Source: Thalassotalea insulae (GTDB lineage: Bacteria; Pseudomonadota; Gammaproteobacteria; Enterobacterales; Alteromonadaceae). From it: a stretch of DNA of 64,000 nt. The notes beneath the pieces were generated by a model, which made no database searches, was not told where the DNA came from, and was given only the letters and a program-made list of their open reading frames with translations. This document shows positions 27,928 to 37,494 of this stretch, in pieces. Each line of letters opens with the position of its first letter. The stretch's first letter is position 1. The translations under genes and the position numbers were made by a program. Where the stretch lies: the NCBI RefSeq assembly GCF_030161395.1, contig NZ_BSST01000001.1:992001-1056000 (forward strand), given 5' to 3'.

Positions 27928-28671
27928 TTAAAAACCTAAACTAGATAAAAGATCATCGACATCGTCCTGATCGGCGACAACATCATCCCTTTGTTCTTTG
28001 TTGACGATTGGACCTTCTACTAAATTTTCACCCGTTTTCGGCTTAACGTTTTCTCCTGCTTCACCTGAAGAAATACCAAATGCCGTTAACATATTAATTA
28101 AGCTATCTTCAACTTCTCTGACCAAATCGATAACTTTACGTATCACCTGGCCGGTCAGGTCCTGAAAGTCTTGTGCCATTAATACATCCGTCATTAAGGC
28201 ATGCATATGAGTGGTTTCTTTGCTCGTGGTTTTGAGCAAAATATCGATGTCTTGACACAGACTTTTGAATTCGTCGACACTTAATTCATTACGCATTAAC
28301 TTTGTCCACAAGGGATCAACCGTTTGGATTTGGCTTTGAATGGTGTCAACAACAGGAAAAATAGACTCAACAGCATCCATGGTTTTATTGGCTGCATCTT
28401 CGGTACGACTAATGACATAGTTTAACCTTTCTTTAGCATCCGGAATATCTGCCGTTGCCAAATCATTCAAACGAGAGTCTAACTGAAAATTCATTAGTGA
28501 ATCGTGAAGCTGACGGGTTAATTTACCTATCTCGGCAAATAACTCGGAATTAATCGGGTTCTGAATTTCAGCAATTAATTCATCAGCTTTATCTTGTTGA
28601 TCCGTTTCAAGATATTCAACAAGCAACTTCGCTTGTTCCAATGAAACATGGACACCATTATCTATAGTCAT
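27928..28671 (-). CDS. cheZ: CheY-P phosphatase CheZ
   Basis: 247 residues, a largely helical protein. It forms a four-helix bundle dimer with the catalytic region at about 150-180 (LMTDVLMAQDFQDLTGQVI), whose Asp/Gln pair DFQDLTGQ is the active-site signature. The C-terminal tail DQDDVDDLLSSLGF is the CheY-P binding peptide. It removes phosphate from CheY to end the motor signal. It lies 31 nt after cheY, in the usual order. Confidence 0.95.
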   Translation of the reverse strand: MTIDNGVHVSLEQAKLLVEYLETDQQDKADELIAEIQNPINSELFAEIGKLTRQLHDSLMNFQLDSRLNDLATADIPDAKERLNYVISRTEDAANKTMDAVESIFPVVDTIQSQIQTVDPLWTKLMRNELSVDEFKSLCQDIDILLKTTSKETTHMHALMTDVLMAQDFQDLTGQVIRKVIDLVREVEDSLINMLTAFGISSGEAGENVKPKTGENLVEGPIVNKEQRDDVVADQDDVDDLLSSLGF

Positions 28672-28702
28672 GTAACGTCCTTACGTAACAACAAGCGTAT
28701 AA

Positions 28703-29086
28703 TTAACCTAAGCGTTCAAAGATTTTATCAAGCTTGGTTTTCAATGTTGCTGCCGTAAACGGTTTCACAATGTAACCATTCACACCCGCCTGAGCCGCCA
28801 TAACAATTTGCTCTTTTTTAGCTTCCGCAGTCACCATTAATACCGGAATATGGGCTAAACTCGCATCGGCCCTGATAGCTTTAAGTAAATCAATACCTTG
28901 CATCCCTGGCATATTCCAATCTGTAACAACAAAATCAAAGTCACCCTCTTTCAGCATAGGTAAGGCGGTACTGCCATCGTCTGCTTCTTGAATATTAGTG
29001 AACCCTAAATCACGTAACAAATTTTTCACGATACGTCTCATTGTTGAAAAATCATCAACAACAAGTACTTTCATATTTTTATCCAA
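28703..29086 (-). CDS. cheY: Chemotaxis response regulator CheY
   Basis: Single receiver domain (about 127 residues) that binds the flagellar switch FliM when phosphorylated. It has DD near the start (VLVVDDFSTMRR), the phosphoacceptor Asp in VVTDWNMPG, Thr in VLMVTAEAK and Lys in YIVKPF. I chose TTG at 29086 because GGAGGG lies 4 nt upstream, giving MDKNMKVL, close to the N-terminus of Vibrio CheY3. ATG at 29074 is too far from that site and ATG at 29107 has no ribosome site. It follows fliA by about 48 nt. Confidence 0.93.
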   Translation of the reverse strand: MDKNMKVLVVDDFSTMRRIVKNLLRDLGFTNIQEADDGSTALPMLKEGDFDFVVTDWNMPGMQGIDLLKAIRADASLAHIPVLMVTAEAKKEQIVMAAQAGVNGYIVKPFTAATLKTKLDKIFERLG

Positions 29087-29134
29087 GGCACCCTCCAGGG
29101 AGTTCATTCATAATTCTATATATATATATTGTAC

Positions 29135-29854
29135 TTAACTTTGCCAAGATTGCATACGCGCTTTTAATCGATGTAATGCCTGACTATGAATTTGGCTTAC
29201 CCTTGACTCGCTGACGTCAAGTACTTGACCAATTTCACGTAAATTTAATTCTTCATCATAATATAATGACAGTACTAAAGCTTCTCTTTCAGGTAAAGTA
29301 GTAATACATTCAGACAATGCTTTTTTAAAGATAACTTGTTCGATGTCTTGATAGGGGTCATTACTGTTGCTGTCTTCAGAGCTTTGAATAACATCTTCGC
29401 TCACCCCTAAGTCATCGATACCGACAATTTTACCCGTACTGACTTCATTAAGAATATGATGGTACTCATTTAATGAAATATCAAGTTTTTCAGCAACTTC
29501 AATATCAGTAACATCACGGCCTAATTCTGCTTCTAACGCTTTTATCGCATCACTGATCATCCGGCTATTTTTATGAACAGAGCGAGGGGTCCAGTCTCCA
29601 CGGCGAATTTCATCCAACATGGCACCACGAATGCGAATACCAGCAAAAGTTTCAAAACTTGCACCTTTGGTCGCATCAAAATTATTAGCCGCTTCTAACA
29701 AGCCAATCATGCCAGATTGAATCAGATCATCGACGATGACACTGGCAGGAAGTCTCGCTAATAAATGATAAGCAATGCGTTTAACTAAAACCGTATGCTG
29801 TTCTAATAAAGCACTCTTATCGATGTGTACGTTATAGGCATTCGCTTTTACCAA
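29135..29854 (-). CDS. fliA: Flagellar sigma factor FliA (sigma-28)
   Basis: 239 residues with sigma regions 2 (LVKRIAYHLLARLP then DLIQSGMIGLLEA), 3 and 4 (LPEREALVLSLYY, then LNLREIGQVLDVSESRVSQIHSQAL). It directs late flagellar and chemotaxis genes such as flagellin, and in polar systems is held back by FlgM. Start is TTG at 29854 with a GAGTGGA-like ribosome site, and no ATG is available before region 2. It lies 18 nt after flhG. The acidic insertion at about 150-170 (SEDSNSNDP) is a lineage feature. Confidence 0.95.
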   Translation of the reverse strand: MVKANAYNVHIDKSALLEQHTVLVKRIAYHLLARLPASVIVDDLIQSGMIGLLEAANNFDATKGASFETFAGIRIRGAMLDEIRRGDWTPRSVHKNSRMISDAIKALEAELGRDVTDIEVAEKLDISLNEYHHILNEVSTGKIVGIDDLGVSEDVIQSSEDSNSNDPYQDIEQVIFKKALSECITTLPEREALVLSLYYDEELNLREIGQVLDVSESRVSQIHSQALHRLKARMQSWQS

Positions 29855-29872
29855 AATAGTCCACTCTTATGA

Positions 29873-30715
29873 CTAATGCTCTAATAATTGCTCAATAAAA
29901 AATTCGAGATGCCCTGAAGGATGGTGTGGAATTGGCCAATTAGCCACCTTAGTTGCTAACGCCATAAATGCCTTAGCTGCAGGAGAATCTGGAAACGCTT
30001 GCACAATTGCTTGTTGTTTGCGTACTGATTTTCGAATATTTTCATCAAACGGTATAATGGCGACTAACTCAAGTGCGACATCTAAGAAGCGGTCAGACAC
30101 TTTAGAAAGTTTTTCAAACAGTTGCTGCCCCTCTCTGGGACCACGAACCATGTTAGCTACCACTTTAAATTTAAAAACATCATGATCTCTGCTCAGCAGT
30201 TTCATTAATGCATAACAATCTGTAATAGATGTCGGTTCATCACACACCACCAATAACACATCTTGTGCAGCGCGGGCAAAGCTGAGCACCATATCTGAGA
30301 TCCCAGCTGCGGTATCGACGATAAGCACATCAAATCCGGTCCGCATATCACTAAAGGCGCGGATCAACCCCGCATGTTCAGACGGTGTTAAATCCACCAT
30401 AGATTGAGTGCCAGAAGTTGCCGGAATAATTTTAATGCCAGCAGGACCATCAATAATAATATCGTCAAGTTCGCACTCACCAGATAACACGTGAGAGATA
30501 TTTCGTTTGACTCTTAAGCCAAGCATGACATCTACATTTGCCAAACCTAAATCAGCATCAAGCACTAACACCCGTTTGCCTTGCATTGCTAATGCGATCG
30601 AAGTATTTAATGAAACGTTAGTCTTACCGACACCACCTTTACCACCAGAAACTGCTATGACTTTTACTTGATTATTATGCTGCATTTTTCTTAAGCCACT
30701 TGCCTGATCTATCAT
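29873..30715 (-). CDS. flhG: Flagellar number regulator FlhG (FleN), MinD-type ATPase
   Basis: 280-residue MinD-like ATPase with deviant Walker A (SGGKGGVGKT, about 21-30), VLDADLGLANVDV and the DTAAGIS motif. The first residues include the DQASGLR motif that stimulates the FlhF GTPase in FlhG homologues. It limits polar flagellum number by opposing FlhF and by restraining FlrA/FleQ. The C-terminal helix (LEFFIEQLL) is a likely membrane-targeting sequence. It starts 28 nt after flhF. Confidence 0.94.
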   Translation of the reverse strand: MIDQASGLRKMQHNNQVKVIAVSGGKGGVGKTNVSLNTSIALAMQGKRVLVLDADLGLANVDVMLGLRVKRNISHVLSGECELDDIIIDGPAGIKIIPATSGTQSMVDLTPSEHAGLIRAFSDMRTGFDVLIVDTAAGISDMVLSFARAAQDVLLVVCDEPTSITDCYALMKLLSRDHDVFKFKVVANMVRGPREGQQLFEKLSKVSDRFLDVALELVAIIPFDENIRKSVRKQQAIVQAFPDSPAAKAFMALATKVANWPIPHHPSGHLEFFIEQLLEH

Positions 30716-30743
30716 TCATTTTACTCTACTAATATCAATTTTA

Positions 30744-32276
30744 TCACATAGCCATCGCTTGTGATGTCGGCATAGGACGCCGCGTTACCTGACGGTTAAG
30801 TTTTGTTGCAAGTCTATCTGCAAGCGTAACCAATTTTTCAGTATTTGCAACTTTAATATCTTCAGGAACCCTTTGTCCGTCAGTAAGATACCCTATTGGT
30901 AAACCATTTTGAATAGAAGTTGCAATAATTTCACCAACACTTAGGCTTTCATCAAGTTTTGTGTAAATACAGCCGGCTAATGGCACCTTTTTAAAACGCT
31001 CAACGTTTTCTTGCATCACCCGATGCTGCGCATTGGCCGCTAGCACTAAATAATTACGAATTCTAACACGGGAATTAGTGATCAAGGTAGCTAAATGCTC
31101 AGCTAAACGCATATCTCTTTGCCCCATTCCCGCAGTATCAATCAAGACCAGCTTTTTATTCGAAAATTGTTGCAGTAATGTTTCTAACGCCTCGCCGTCT
31201 TTGGCTAATTTCACCTGACAGCCGATAATACGTCCGTAAGTTGATAATTGCTCAAAACCAGCAATACGGTAGCTATCGGTTGAAATCATTGCCACTTGAT
31301 CCGCACCATGAATTTGAGCAAAACGCGCGGCTAATTTAGCTACCGTCGTTGTTTTGCCAACTCCAGTCGGACCAACTAGTGATACCACACCACCACGGCG
31401 AATGATGTCATTATTCGTTGTGTGTAATTGCTGAGCTAGCAATGCTTTTGCTTGCTGCCAGGCATTTTCTTCATTTAAATCAGTAGGAATACAACTGGCA
31501 ATATGATCTGCGACATGTTCATTGAGGCCGAGTTCTAATAAACGATTGACTAATAATGCTTTCATTGGATCTTTTTGCGCCATATCTTGCCACATTAATC
31601 CAGACAACTGATGTTCCAATAATTGGCGCATTGACAGCATTTCCTGACGCATTTGTTCTATCTCTGCTGAACTATGTGCGGCTGTTTGCCCCGCAGCTAT
31701 CGTTTGTTGCTGCGACTGAGTAGCTTGCTGAGGCGTTAGCTCACTAATATCCTGCCTTGCCATTTGAATGCTTTCAGTTATCTTAGCCGTGGCATCAGTG
31801 CCAGTTTTCGATATATCACCTTGCTCTAATCTGTCGGTAAACGCCTTTAACTGCTGCTCAATATCATTGTTCACTGGTGAACCTTGAGTTCGCTGAACGT
31901 TGGCAGTTGCCGTCGCTTGTTGTTGACGTTGTAATAATGCCGATAAGCTGTCTGCTGGTGTGTTAGTTTGGACGCTATCTGAATGAGCTTGCGACTGGGT
32001 CTGTGTTATAGGTGTAGTCTGACGTTGGCTACTCAATGAAACGACATCATTGTCAATATCCCGTGATTGAGCAGCATCATCAGTACCAGCTGCGCCAGCA
32101 TCAGTAACGTCGGCTTCTGCAGCAGGTACTTGTTGTGCGTAATCAACCGCGGCCATTAATTCAACACCTTCAGGTATTTTTTTATTAGACATGATCACCG
32201 CATCCGCGCCCAATTCATATTTGATCTGCTCCAACGCTGATCTCATGTCTTTTGCTACAAAACGTCTAATTTTCAC
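30744..32276 (-). CDS. flhF: Flagellar positioning GTPase FlhF
   Basis: 510-residue SRP-type GTPase that sets the polar site of flagellar assembly. The N-terminal B domain begins KIRRFVAKDMRSALEQIK. A Gln/Thr/Ala-rich disordered region (about 60-215) follows, then the NG domain with G1 GPTGVGKTTT, DTAGMGQRD (G3) and TKLDE (G4). The start is GTG at 32276. The pair flhF-flhG is the mark of polar rather than peritrichous flagellation. It lies 58 nt after flhA. Confidence 0.94.
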   Translation of the reverse strand: MKIRRFVAKDMRSALEQIKYELGADAVIMSNKKIPEGVELMAAVDYAQQVPAAEADVTDAGAAGTDDAAQSRDIDNDVVSLSSQRQTTPITQTQSQAHSDSVQTNTPADSLSALLQRQQQATATANVQRTQGSPVNNDIEQQLKAFTDRLEQGDISKTGTDATAKITESIQMARQDISELTPQQATQSQQQTIAAGQTAAHSSAEIEQMRQEMLSMRQLLEHQLSGLMWQDMAQKDPMKALLVNRLLELGLNEHVADHIASCIPTDLNEENAWQQAKALLAQQLHTTNNDIIRRGGVVSLVGPTGVGKTTTVAKLAARFAQIHGADQVAMISTDSYRIAGFEQLSTYGRIIGCQVKLAKDGEALETLLQQFSNKKLVLIDTAGMGQRDMRLAEHLATLITNSRVRIRNYLVLAANAQHRVMQENVERFKKVPLAGCIYTKLDESLSVGEIIATSIQNGLPIGYLTDGQRVPEDIKVANTEKLVTLADRLATKLNRQVTRRPMPTSQAMAM

Positions 32277-32334
32277 GAAAACCCCTTACCGAATGCTTAA
32301 CGGTATCTGACTGCCAACAAGCTGTTACAGAAGA

Positions 32335-34437
32335 CTATTGGCCAATAGAGCTGACAATTTTAATTTGCTTGTCATCTGGAATTTCTTGATAAGAAATTAC
32401 TCTCAAACCTGGAATTGTATATTTAACAAACTTAGCCAATACAGTTCTTAGTATGCCCGAGGTCAACAGAATTGGCGTTTCTCCTGCCATTTCTTGCTGT
32501 TGTGCACCATCGGTTAACGATTTCTGTAGCCGTTCCGCTAAACCAGGTTCAATACCCGCACCATCGTCTCCTGCCATTTGCATTGACTGGTGCAACATTT
32601 GTTCCAACTCTGGTGACAAAGTTATGACGGGGATTTCATTTTCAGAGCCGACTAGCTCCTGAACGATAAATTTACGTAAAGAGATACGAGCTGCAGCGGT
32701 TAATACTTCAGGATCTTGGCTTTTAGGACCATACTCCACTAACGTCTGTACTATGCTACGCATATCGCGCACAGCAACCCCTTCATTCATTAGATTTTGC
32801 AGTACTTTCACGACCGTACCTAAGGTTAAGACATCCGGGATCAGGCCTTCCACTAATTTAGGATAACTCTTCGCTAGAATATCCAGTAAGTTTTGTACTT
32901 CTTCATGTCCTAATAACTGTGCAGCATTATTGGTTAAAACTTGACTAAGGTGGGTTGCTAATACGGTAGCGGCGTCCACTACGGTATAGCCCAACGCCTG
33001 AGCCTGTTCCCGCTGTGACTGAGCAATCCATACGGCATCTAAGCCAAACGCAGGATCTTTAGTGGCGATGCCATCTAGCTTACCATATACCTGACCTGGG
33101 TTAATCGCCAAGTCTTGGTCATGACGTATTTCCGCTTCACCAACCGTAACCCCCATCAGAGAAATTTGATAGCAATTTGGGTCTAAATCTAAATTATCCC
33201 TGATATGCACCGCCGGAACTAAAAAACCAAACTCTTGTGATAATTTTTTACGAACTCCCTTAATCCGATTAAGTAGCTCGCCCCCCTGTGCTTTATCGAC
33301 CAAGGGGATCAAACGATAGCCAATTTCCAGCCCAACAATGTCGACATGGTTAACATCATCCCAGCCAAGGTCTTTGACTTCCGCTTGCTGTTTCTTACTT
33401 TCAACTTGTTCAACTTCCGCTTTTTTTGCATCTTCTGCTGCTTTGGCTAATTTATATTTACTACCAATAAAAGCACCACCTGCGATAAGTATGGCAAACA
33501 ACAAAAACACCAGGTGTGGCATGCCAGGGACAACTCCCATAACAAACATCACACCTGCTGCAATATATAATGACTTTTCCTGCCCAAGCTGAGTACTAAC
33601 TTGAGATCCCATATCTTCGCTGGTATTTTGACGCGTTACGACAATTGCCGTACCAACCGACAATAATAACCCAGGAATTTGCGCCACCAGACCATCACCG
33701 ATAGTCAATAAGGTATAAATTTCTACCGCACTGTCAAAAGATAGATCATGTTGCACCATACCAATCACCAGTCCACCGATGATATTGATAAATAAAATGA
33801 GAATTCCGGCAATAGCATCCCCTTTAACAAACTTACTGGCACCATCCATCGAACCGTAAAAATCCGCTTCACTAGTGACTTCAACACGACGTTCCCGTGC
33901 CTGCTCAGCATTTATAAAGCCAGCATTTAAGTCCGCGTCAATCGCCATTTGCTTCCCTGGCATAGCATCTAAAGTAAAACGTGCGGTTACTTCTGAAATA
34001 CGACCCGCACCTTTAGTCACCACGACAAAGTTAATAATGATTAAAATAAGGAAAACCACTAACCCAACAGCATAGTTACCACCAATAACCACAGAGCCAA
34101 AAGCTTCGATCACTTTACCCGCGGCATCGGGTCCTGCGTGCCCTTCAAGTAATACTACCCGGGTGCTGGCAACGTTTAATGCCAGGCGCAAAATAGTTGC
34201 AATAAGCAATACCGCAGGAAACGAGCCGAACTCCAATGGTTTTAAGGTATAAACAGTGATCAGCAACACCACTAAGGATAAAGCAATGTTAAAAGAAAAA
34301 AGAATATCCAATAAAAACGCGGGCATAGGAAGGATCACCATACCTAATGCCGCCATCACTAACAGTGGCGTTCCTATACCGGATAACACCCTGAGCTTTT
34401 TCTGTTTGATTTGATTTAAATGAGCTACTAGTTGCAT
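32335..34437 (-). CDS. flhA: Flagellar export gate protein FlhA
   Basis: 700 residues. The N-terminal half has about eight membrane helices with the FHIPEP-family block (PAVLLIATILRLALNVASTR, then the GDAIAGI proton-channel region). The C-terminal cytoplasmic domain (about 360-690) forms the nonameric ring that docks chaperones and FliI/FliH. It is the core of the flagellar type III export gate. A sigma-54 promoter match lies 40 nt upstream, and with flhF, flhG and fliA it should form one operon. Confidence 0.97.
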   Translation of the reverse strand: MQLVAHLNQIKQKKLRVLSGIGTPLLVMAALGMVILPMPAFLLDILFSFNIALSLVVLLITVYTLKPLEFGSFPAVLLIATILRLALNVASTRVVLLEGHAGPDAAGKVIEAFGSVVIGGNYAVGLVVFLILIIINFVVVTKGAGRISEVTARFTLDAMPGKQMAIDADLNAGFINAEQARERRVEVTSEADFYGSMDGASKFVKGDAIAGILILFINIIGGLVIGMVQHDLSFDSAVEIYTLLTIGDGLVAQIPGLLLSVGTAIVVTRQNTSEDMGSQVSTQLGQEKSLYIAAGVMFVMGVVPGMPHLVFLLFAILIAGGAFIGSKYKLAKAAEDAKKAEVEQVESKKQQAEVKDLGWDDVNHVDIVGLEIGYRLIPLVDKAQGGELLNRIKGVRKKLSQEFGFLVPAVHIRDNLDLDPNCYQISLMGVTVGEAEIRHDQDLAINPGQVYGKLDGIATKDPAFGLDAVWIAQSQREQAQALGYTVVDAATVLATHLSQVLTNNAAQLLGHEEVQNLLDILAKSYPKLVEGLIPDVLTLGTVVKVLQNLMNEGVAVRDMRSIVQTLVEYGPKSQDPEVLTAAARISLRKFIVQELVGSENEIPVITLSPELEQMLHQSMQMAGDDGAGIEPGLAERLQKSLTDGAQQQEMAGETPILLTSGILRTVLAKFVKYTIPGLRVISYQEIPDDKQIKIVSSIGQ

Positions 34438-34448
34438 TTAATCGACAC

Positions 34449-34462
34449 GATAATAATTTGAC
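34449..34462 (-). promoter_or_regulatory. FleQ/FlrA-box-like site in the flhA leader
   Basis: GATAATAATTTGAC (plus-strand reading) keeps most of the FleQ-box pattern GTCANTAAATTGAC, with three mismatches. It lies just downstream of the predicted sigma-54 start of flhA, as FleQ sites do at Pseudomonas flhA and fliE. Weak alone, it is supported by better sites at fliE and flrB. Confidence 0.35.
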
Positions 34463-34476
34463 GCATACGCCAAAAT

Positions 34477-34493
34477 TGCAAATCTTGTACCAA
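34477..34493 (-). promoter_or_regulatory. Sigma-54 promoter of the flhA operon
   Basis: The minus strand reads TTGGTACAAGATTTGCA: GG and GC are separated by exactly 10 nt, matching TTGGCAC-N5-TTGCW with one change in the -24 box. The predicted start is near 34466, leaving a leader of about 29 nt. Confidence 0.72.
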
Positions 34494-34509
34494 TTAATAG
34501 TGTAAAGCG

Positions 34510-35640
34510 CTAATAACGAAAATCATCTGGAATAGGTAAGCTTTTTGCTAATGGCACTGGACGCTTAGCCTTGCCTTTTTTATGCTCGTTTAACTGATAA
34601 ATAAAGGCCAGTACCTGAGCAACAGCAGCAAAGAGCTCTTCAGGGATATCTTCATTAACTTCGGCTGTATAGTACAATGAACGAGCAAGTGCGGGCGAAG
34701 CGATAATTTCGACGCCATGCTCTTTAGCAATAGTGCGAATATGTATCGCCATTTCATCTATACCTTTCGCCACTAACTGCGGTGCCCCTCCTTGACTGGC
34801 ATCATATTTAAGGGCGACAGAAAAATGCGTTGGGTTAGTGATCACCACATCAGATTCAGGGACATCTGCCATCATCCTACGTTGTGACATTTCATATTGA
34901 GTACGACGAATGCGACCTTTATTCTCAGGACTCCCTTCTGAATTTTTATGCTCATCCTTAATTTCTTGTTTCGTCATTTTTAATTGCCGGGTGTGATCCC
35001 ATTTTTGATAAGGAGCGTCTACCGCAACAATAATGATCAAAGAAAGCCCTAGTGCCAAAAACATCCACAGCAATAGGTCGACTGCATGAGCAAAATTAAA
35101 TGGGATAGCTTCGATACTTAACGACAGAATTTGCTCAAACAAACTGGTTAATAATAAATAAGCTGAAAAAAATACCACGAAAAACTTCATTAAGGATTTA
35201 ATCAGCTCAACATAGGCTTTTATACCAAACATACGTTTAAAGCCCGCAATGGGAGACATCTTACTGAGTTTTGGCATCATGGCTTCCCAGGAAAAGCTAA
35301 TACCGCCCAGTAACGTATTACCAATAAAAGCCGCTAATATGATAATGGCAAAAATCCATCCCATAGGCTTAATAATGAGTGAAACATTGGTGCTGGCGAC
35401 AGCAAATAATGCATTAATATCCATCACTTCCTGTCGACTTAAAGAAAACTGATTCTTCATCATAAACGCGAGACTTTCTACGAGTGAATTTCCCATGAAC
35501 ATCAAAGCAATGGCGCTACCAACCAGAACAAACATAGTGCCTAGATCTTTAGAGCGGGCTATTTGACCTTTTTTTCGCGCTTCTGAGAGCTTTTTCGCCG
35601 TCGGCTCTTCTGTTTTTTCACCGCTATCAGACTCAGCCAT
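34510..35640 (-). CDS. flhB: Flagellar export substrate-switch protein FlhB
   Basis: 376 residues with four membrane helices (about 30-215) and a cytoplasmic domain carrying the self-cleaving NPTH motif (VVITNPTHFSVAL, about 265-275). Cleavage between Asn and Pro, prompted by FliK, changes export from rod/hook to filament proteins. The start shares one base with the fliR stop (TAATG), indicating coupled translation. It closes the fliK-flhB operon, with the flhA promoter right behind it. Confidence 0.97.
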   Translation of the reverse strand: MAESDSGEKTEEPTAKKLSEARKKGQIARSKDLGTMFVLVGSAIALMFMGNSLVESLAFMMKNQFSLSRQEVMDINALFAVASTNVSLIIKPMGWIFAIIILAAFIGNTLLGGISFSWEAMMPKLSKMSPIAGFKRMFGIKAYVELIKSLMKFFVVFFSAYLLLTSLFEQILSLSIEAIPFNFAHAVDLLLWMFLALGLSLIIIVAVDAPYQKWDHTRQLKMTKQEIKDEHKNSEGSPENKGRIRRTQYEMSQRRMMADVPESDVVITNPTHFSVALKYDASQGGAPQLVAKGIDEMAIHIRTIAKEHGVEIIASPALARSLYYTAEVNEDIPEELFAAVAQVLAFIYQLNEHKKGKAKRPVPLAKSLPIPDDFRY

Positions 35641-36428
35641 TAGCGCGCCTCACAGTCAATCAAATAACAGCTAAATTCTAACGCCCGTTGCCATTGCGCT
35701 TCAAAATGGGTAAGAAAATTGCCCATGGTTAACCACATAATTAATAAACCAGAACACATGGTAATAGGGAATCCAATAGCAAAAATGTTTAACTGTGGAG
35801 CTGCCCGAGTCATAATACCAAAAGAAAAGTTTATCAATAGCATCGCCGTTAGCGGCGCCATAGCCAAAGATAATGCAGTAGCAAACATCCAGCTGCCCCA
35901 CTCCACCACTTCTTTATATTTTATCGTGCTAAAATTTTCTAACGGGATAGGCAAGGTGTCAAAACTGGCGACAATATAGTGAAGATAAGCTAAATGGCCA
36001 TCCATAACCCAAAACAGCAACGACGATAAGATCAGAAAGAATTGCCCAACTGCCGGGACATTCATGCCACTAGCAGGATCGACTAATGACGCAAAACCTA
36101 AACCAGTTTGCATCGCAATTATTTGACCCGCCATGGTAAAAGTATTAACAACCATAATAGTCACTAGCCCTAGCATCACGCCAATAATTGTCTGTTCAGC
36201 CACTAAAATGGTGGTTTGAAATGAAAATAGATTAGCCACTTCAGTCGGTGGAATAGCAGGCATAATCGCAATCGTAATGGCAATGGATAAAAACAATTTA
36301 ATACGTCGAGGGATCGCTTTGGCACCAAAGCCTATCATTGACATAATCAGTGCGGACACTCGTGCTAAAGGCAGGAGAAAGTCTGCCATATATTGATTAA
36401 CGACTGACTCGGTAAATTCCATTAGCAT
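35640..36428 (-). CDS. fliR: Flagellar export gate protein FliR
   Basis: 262 residues, six predicted membrane helices, part of the FliP5-FliQ4-FliR1 export gate. Family segments are GFGAKAIPRRIKLFLSIAIT and the GLGFASLVDPASG loop. Two ATG codons (36428 and 36422) are possible and the difference is two residues. It lies 9 nt after fliQ and touches flhB. Confidence 0.95.
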   Translation of the reverse strand: MLMEFTESVVNQYMADFLLPLARVSALIMSMIGFGAKAIPRRIKLFLSIAITIAIMPAIPPTEVANLFSFQTTILVAEQTIIGVMLGLVTIMVVNTFTMAGQIIAMQTGLGFASLVDPASGMNVPAVGQFFLILSSLLFWVMDGHLAYLHYIVASFDTLPIPLENFSTIKYKEVVEWGSWMFATALSLAMAPLTAMLLINFSFGIMTRAAPQLNIFAIGFPITMCSGLLIMWLTMGNFLTHFEAQWQRALEFSCYLIDCEAR

Positions 36429-36437
36429 TACGCCTTA

Positions 36438-36707
36438 TTAACTAATAACGCTGGGAATACTGGCAATCAAGCGAAAAGAATAATCCATTAACTTTTGCAC
36501 TAACCAGTGTCCACCGAAAATCAACGCTAATAGGGTGACGATTAATCGTGGTAGGAAACTTAAGGTTTGTTCATTAATCGATGTTGCCGCCTGAAATACC
36601 GCGACAATTAAACCAACAATCAAACTGGGCACAATAACAGCACTAACCAATACAATGACCAGAAATAACGCATCACGCAAAATATCAACAAAGACTTCTG
36701 GACTCAT
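36438..36707 (-). CDS. fliQ: Flagellar export gate protein FliQ
   Basis: 89 residues, two membrane helices (about 15-40 and 55-80) with the conserved loop FQAATSINEQTLSFLPR. Four copies enter the export gate core. Its ATG overlaps the last base of the fliP stop. Confidence 0.96.
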   Translation of the reverse strand: MSPEVFVDILRDALFLVIVLVSAVIVPSLIVGLIVAVFQAATSINEQTLSFLPRLIVTLLALIFGGHWLVQKLMDYSFRLIASIPSVIS

Positions 36708-37483
36708 CAGGGACCTCCCATACCATAGCTAGTAGCAATGGTGCCGATAACAAGATTCCACCCATCGATCAAGACAAATAGCATTAACTTAAATGGCAAA
36801 GAAACTATCATTGGCGATAACATCATCATCCCCATCGCCATCAAGATACTGGCAACCACTAAATCAATGATCAAAAACGGGATAAATAGCATAAAACCAA
36901 TTTGAAATGCTGTTTTCAGTTCACTGATAACAAATGCCGGAATGATCACTGTCATTGGCAGATCCGTTGGCTTATCCACTTCGGTAATACCTGCCATTTG
37001 CGCTAAGGTGTCTAAATCTTTCAATCGGGTTTGTTCAAGCATAAAGGCTCTCAGCGGTACTTTAGCTTTATCAATTGCCTGCACTGAGGTTAATTGTTCT
37101 GCCAGATAAGGCTGAATCGCACTCTCATTTATCTTGTTATAGACCGGCGTCATAATGAACAAGGTCATAAATAACGTCAGACCAATGATCACCTGATTTG
37201 ATGGAGTTTGTTGCAAGCCAAACGCCTGCCTTAATATGGCCATCACGACAACGATTCGGGTAAAAGATGTCATCATGATCACGGCGGCAGGAATAAAGCT
37301 CAGCGCCGTCATAAAGATCAGAATTTGCAGCGTAATCGAATACTCTTGCGAGCCATCTGGATTAGTAGTCAGCTTTAATGCCGACATTGACAAATCATCT
37401 GCCGCATACACACCACCGGTAAAAGCCATTAATAAAAACGTTACTAAGTAAAAAATATGGTTTCTATTAACTTTCTTTTGCAT
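36707..37483 (-). CDS. fliP: Flagellar export gate protein FliP
   Basis: 258 residues: a cleavable signal peptide (about 1-27, ending VYA) and about four membrane helices. Family blocks are MMTSFTRIVVVMAILRQAFG followed by QTPSNQVI and the late LPFKLMLFVLIDGW. Five copies form the gate core. It is preceded by fliO, the assembly factor for FliP. Confidence 0.97.
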   Translation of the reverse strand: MQKKVNRNHIFYLVTFLLMAFTGGVYAADDLSMSALKLTTNPDGSQEYSITLQILIFMTALSFIPAAVIMMTSFTRIVVVMAILRQAFGLQQTPSNQVIIGLTLFMTLFIMTPVYNKINESAIQPYLAEQLTSVQAIDKAKVPLRAFMLEQTRLKDLDTLAQMAGITEVDKPTDLPMTVIIPAFVISELKTAFQIGFMLFIPFLIIDLVVASILMAMGMMMLSPMIVSLPFKLMLFVLIDGWNLVIGTIATSYGMGGP

Positions 37484-37494
37484 GAATTATTGCT

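Noticed and set aside
32277..32334. Possible sigma-54 promoter before flhF (minus strand TTGGCAGTCAGATACCG)
   Set aside because: The -12 GC is missing (CC), and the short gap after flhA fits co-transcription.
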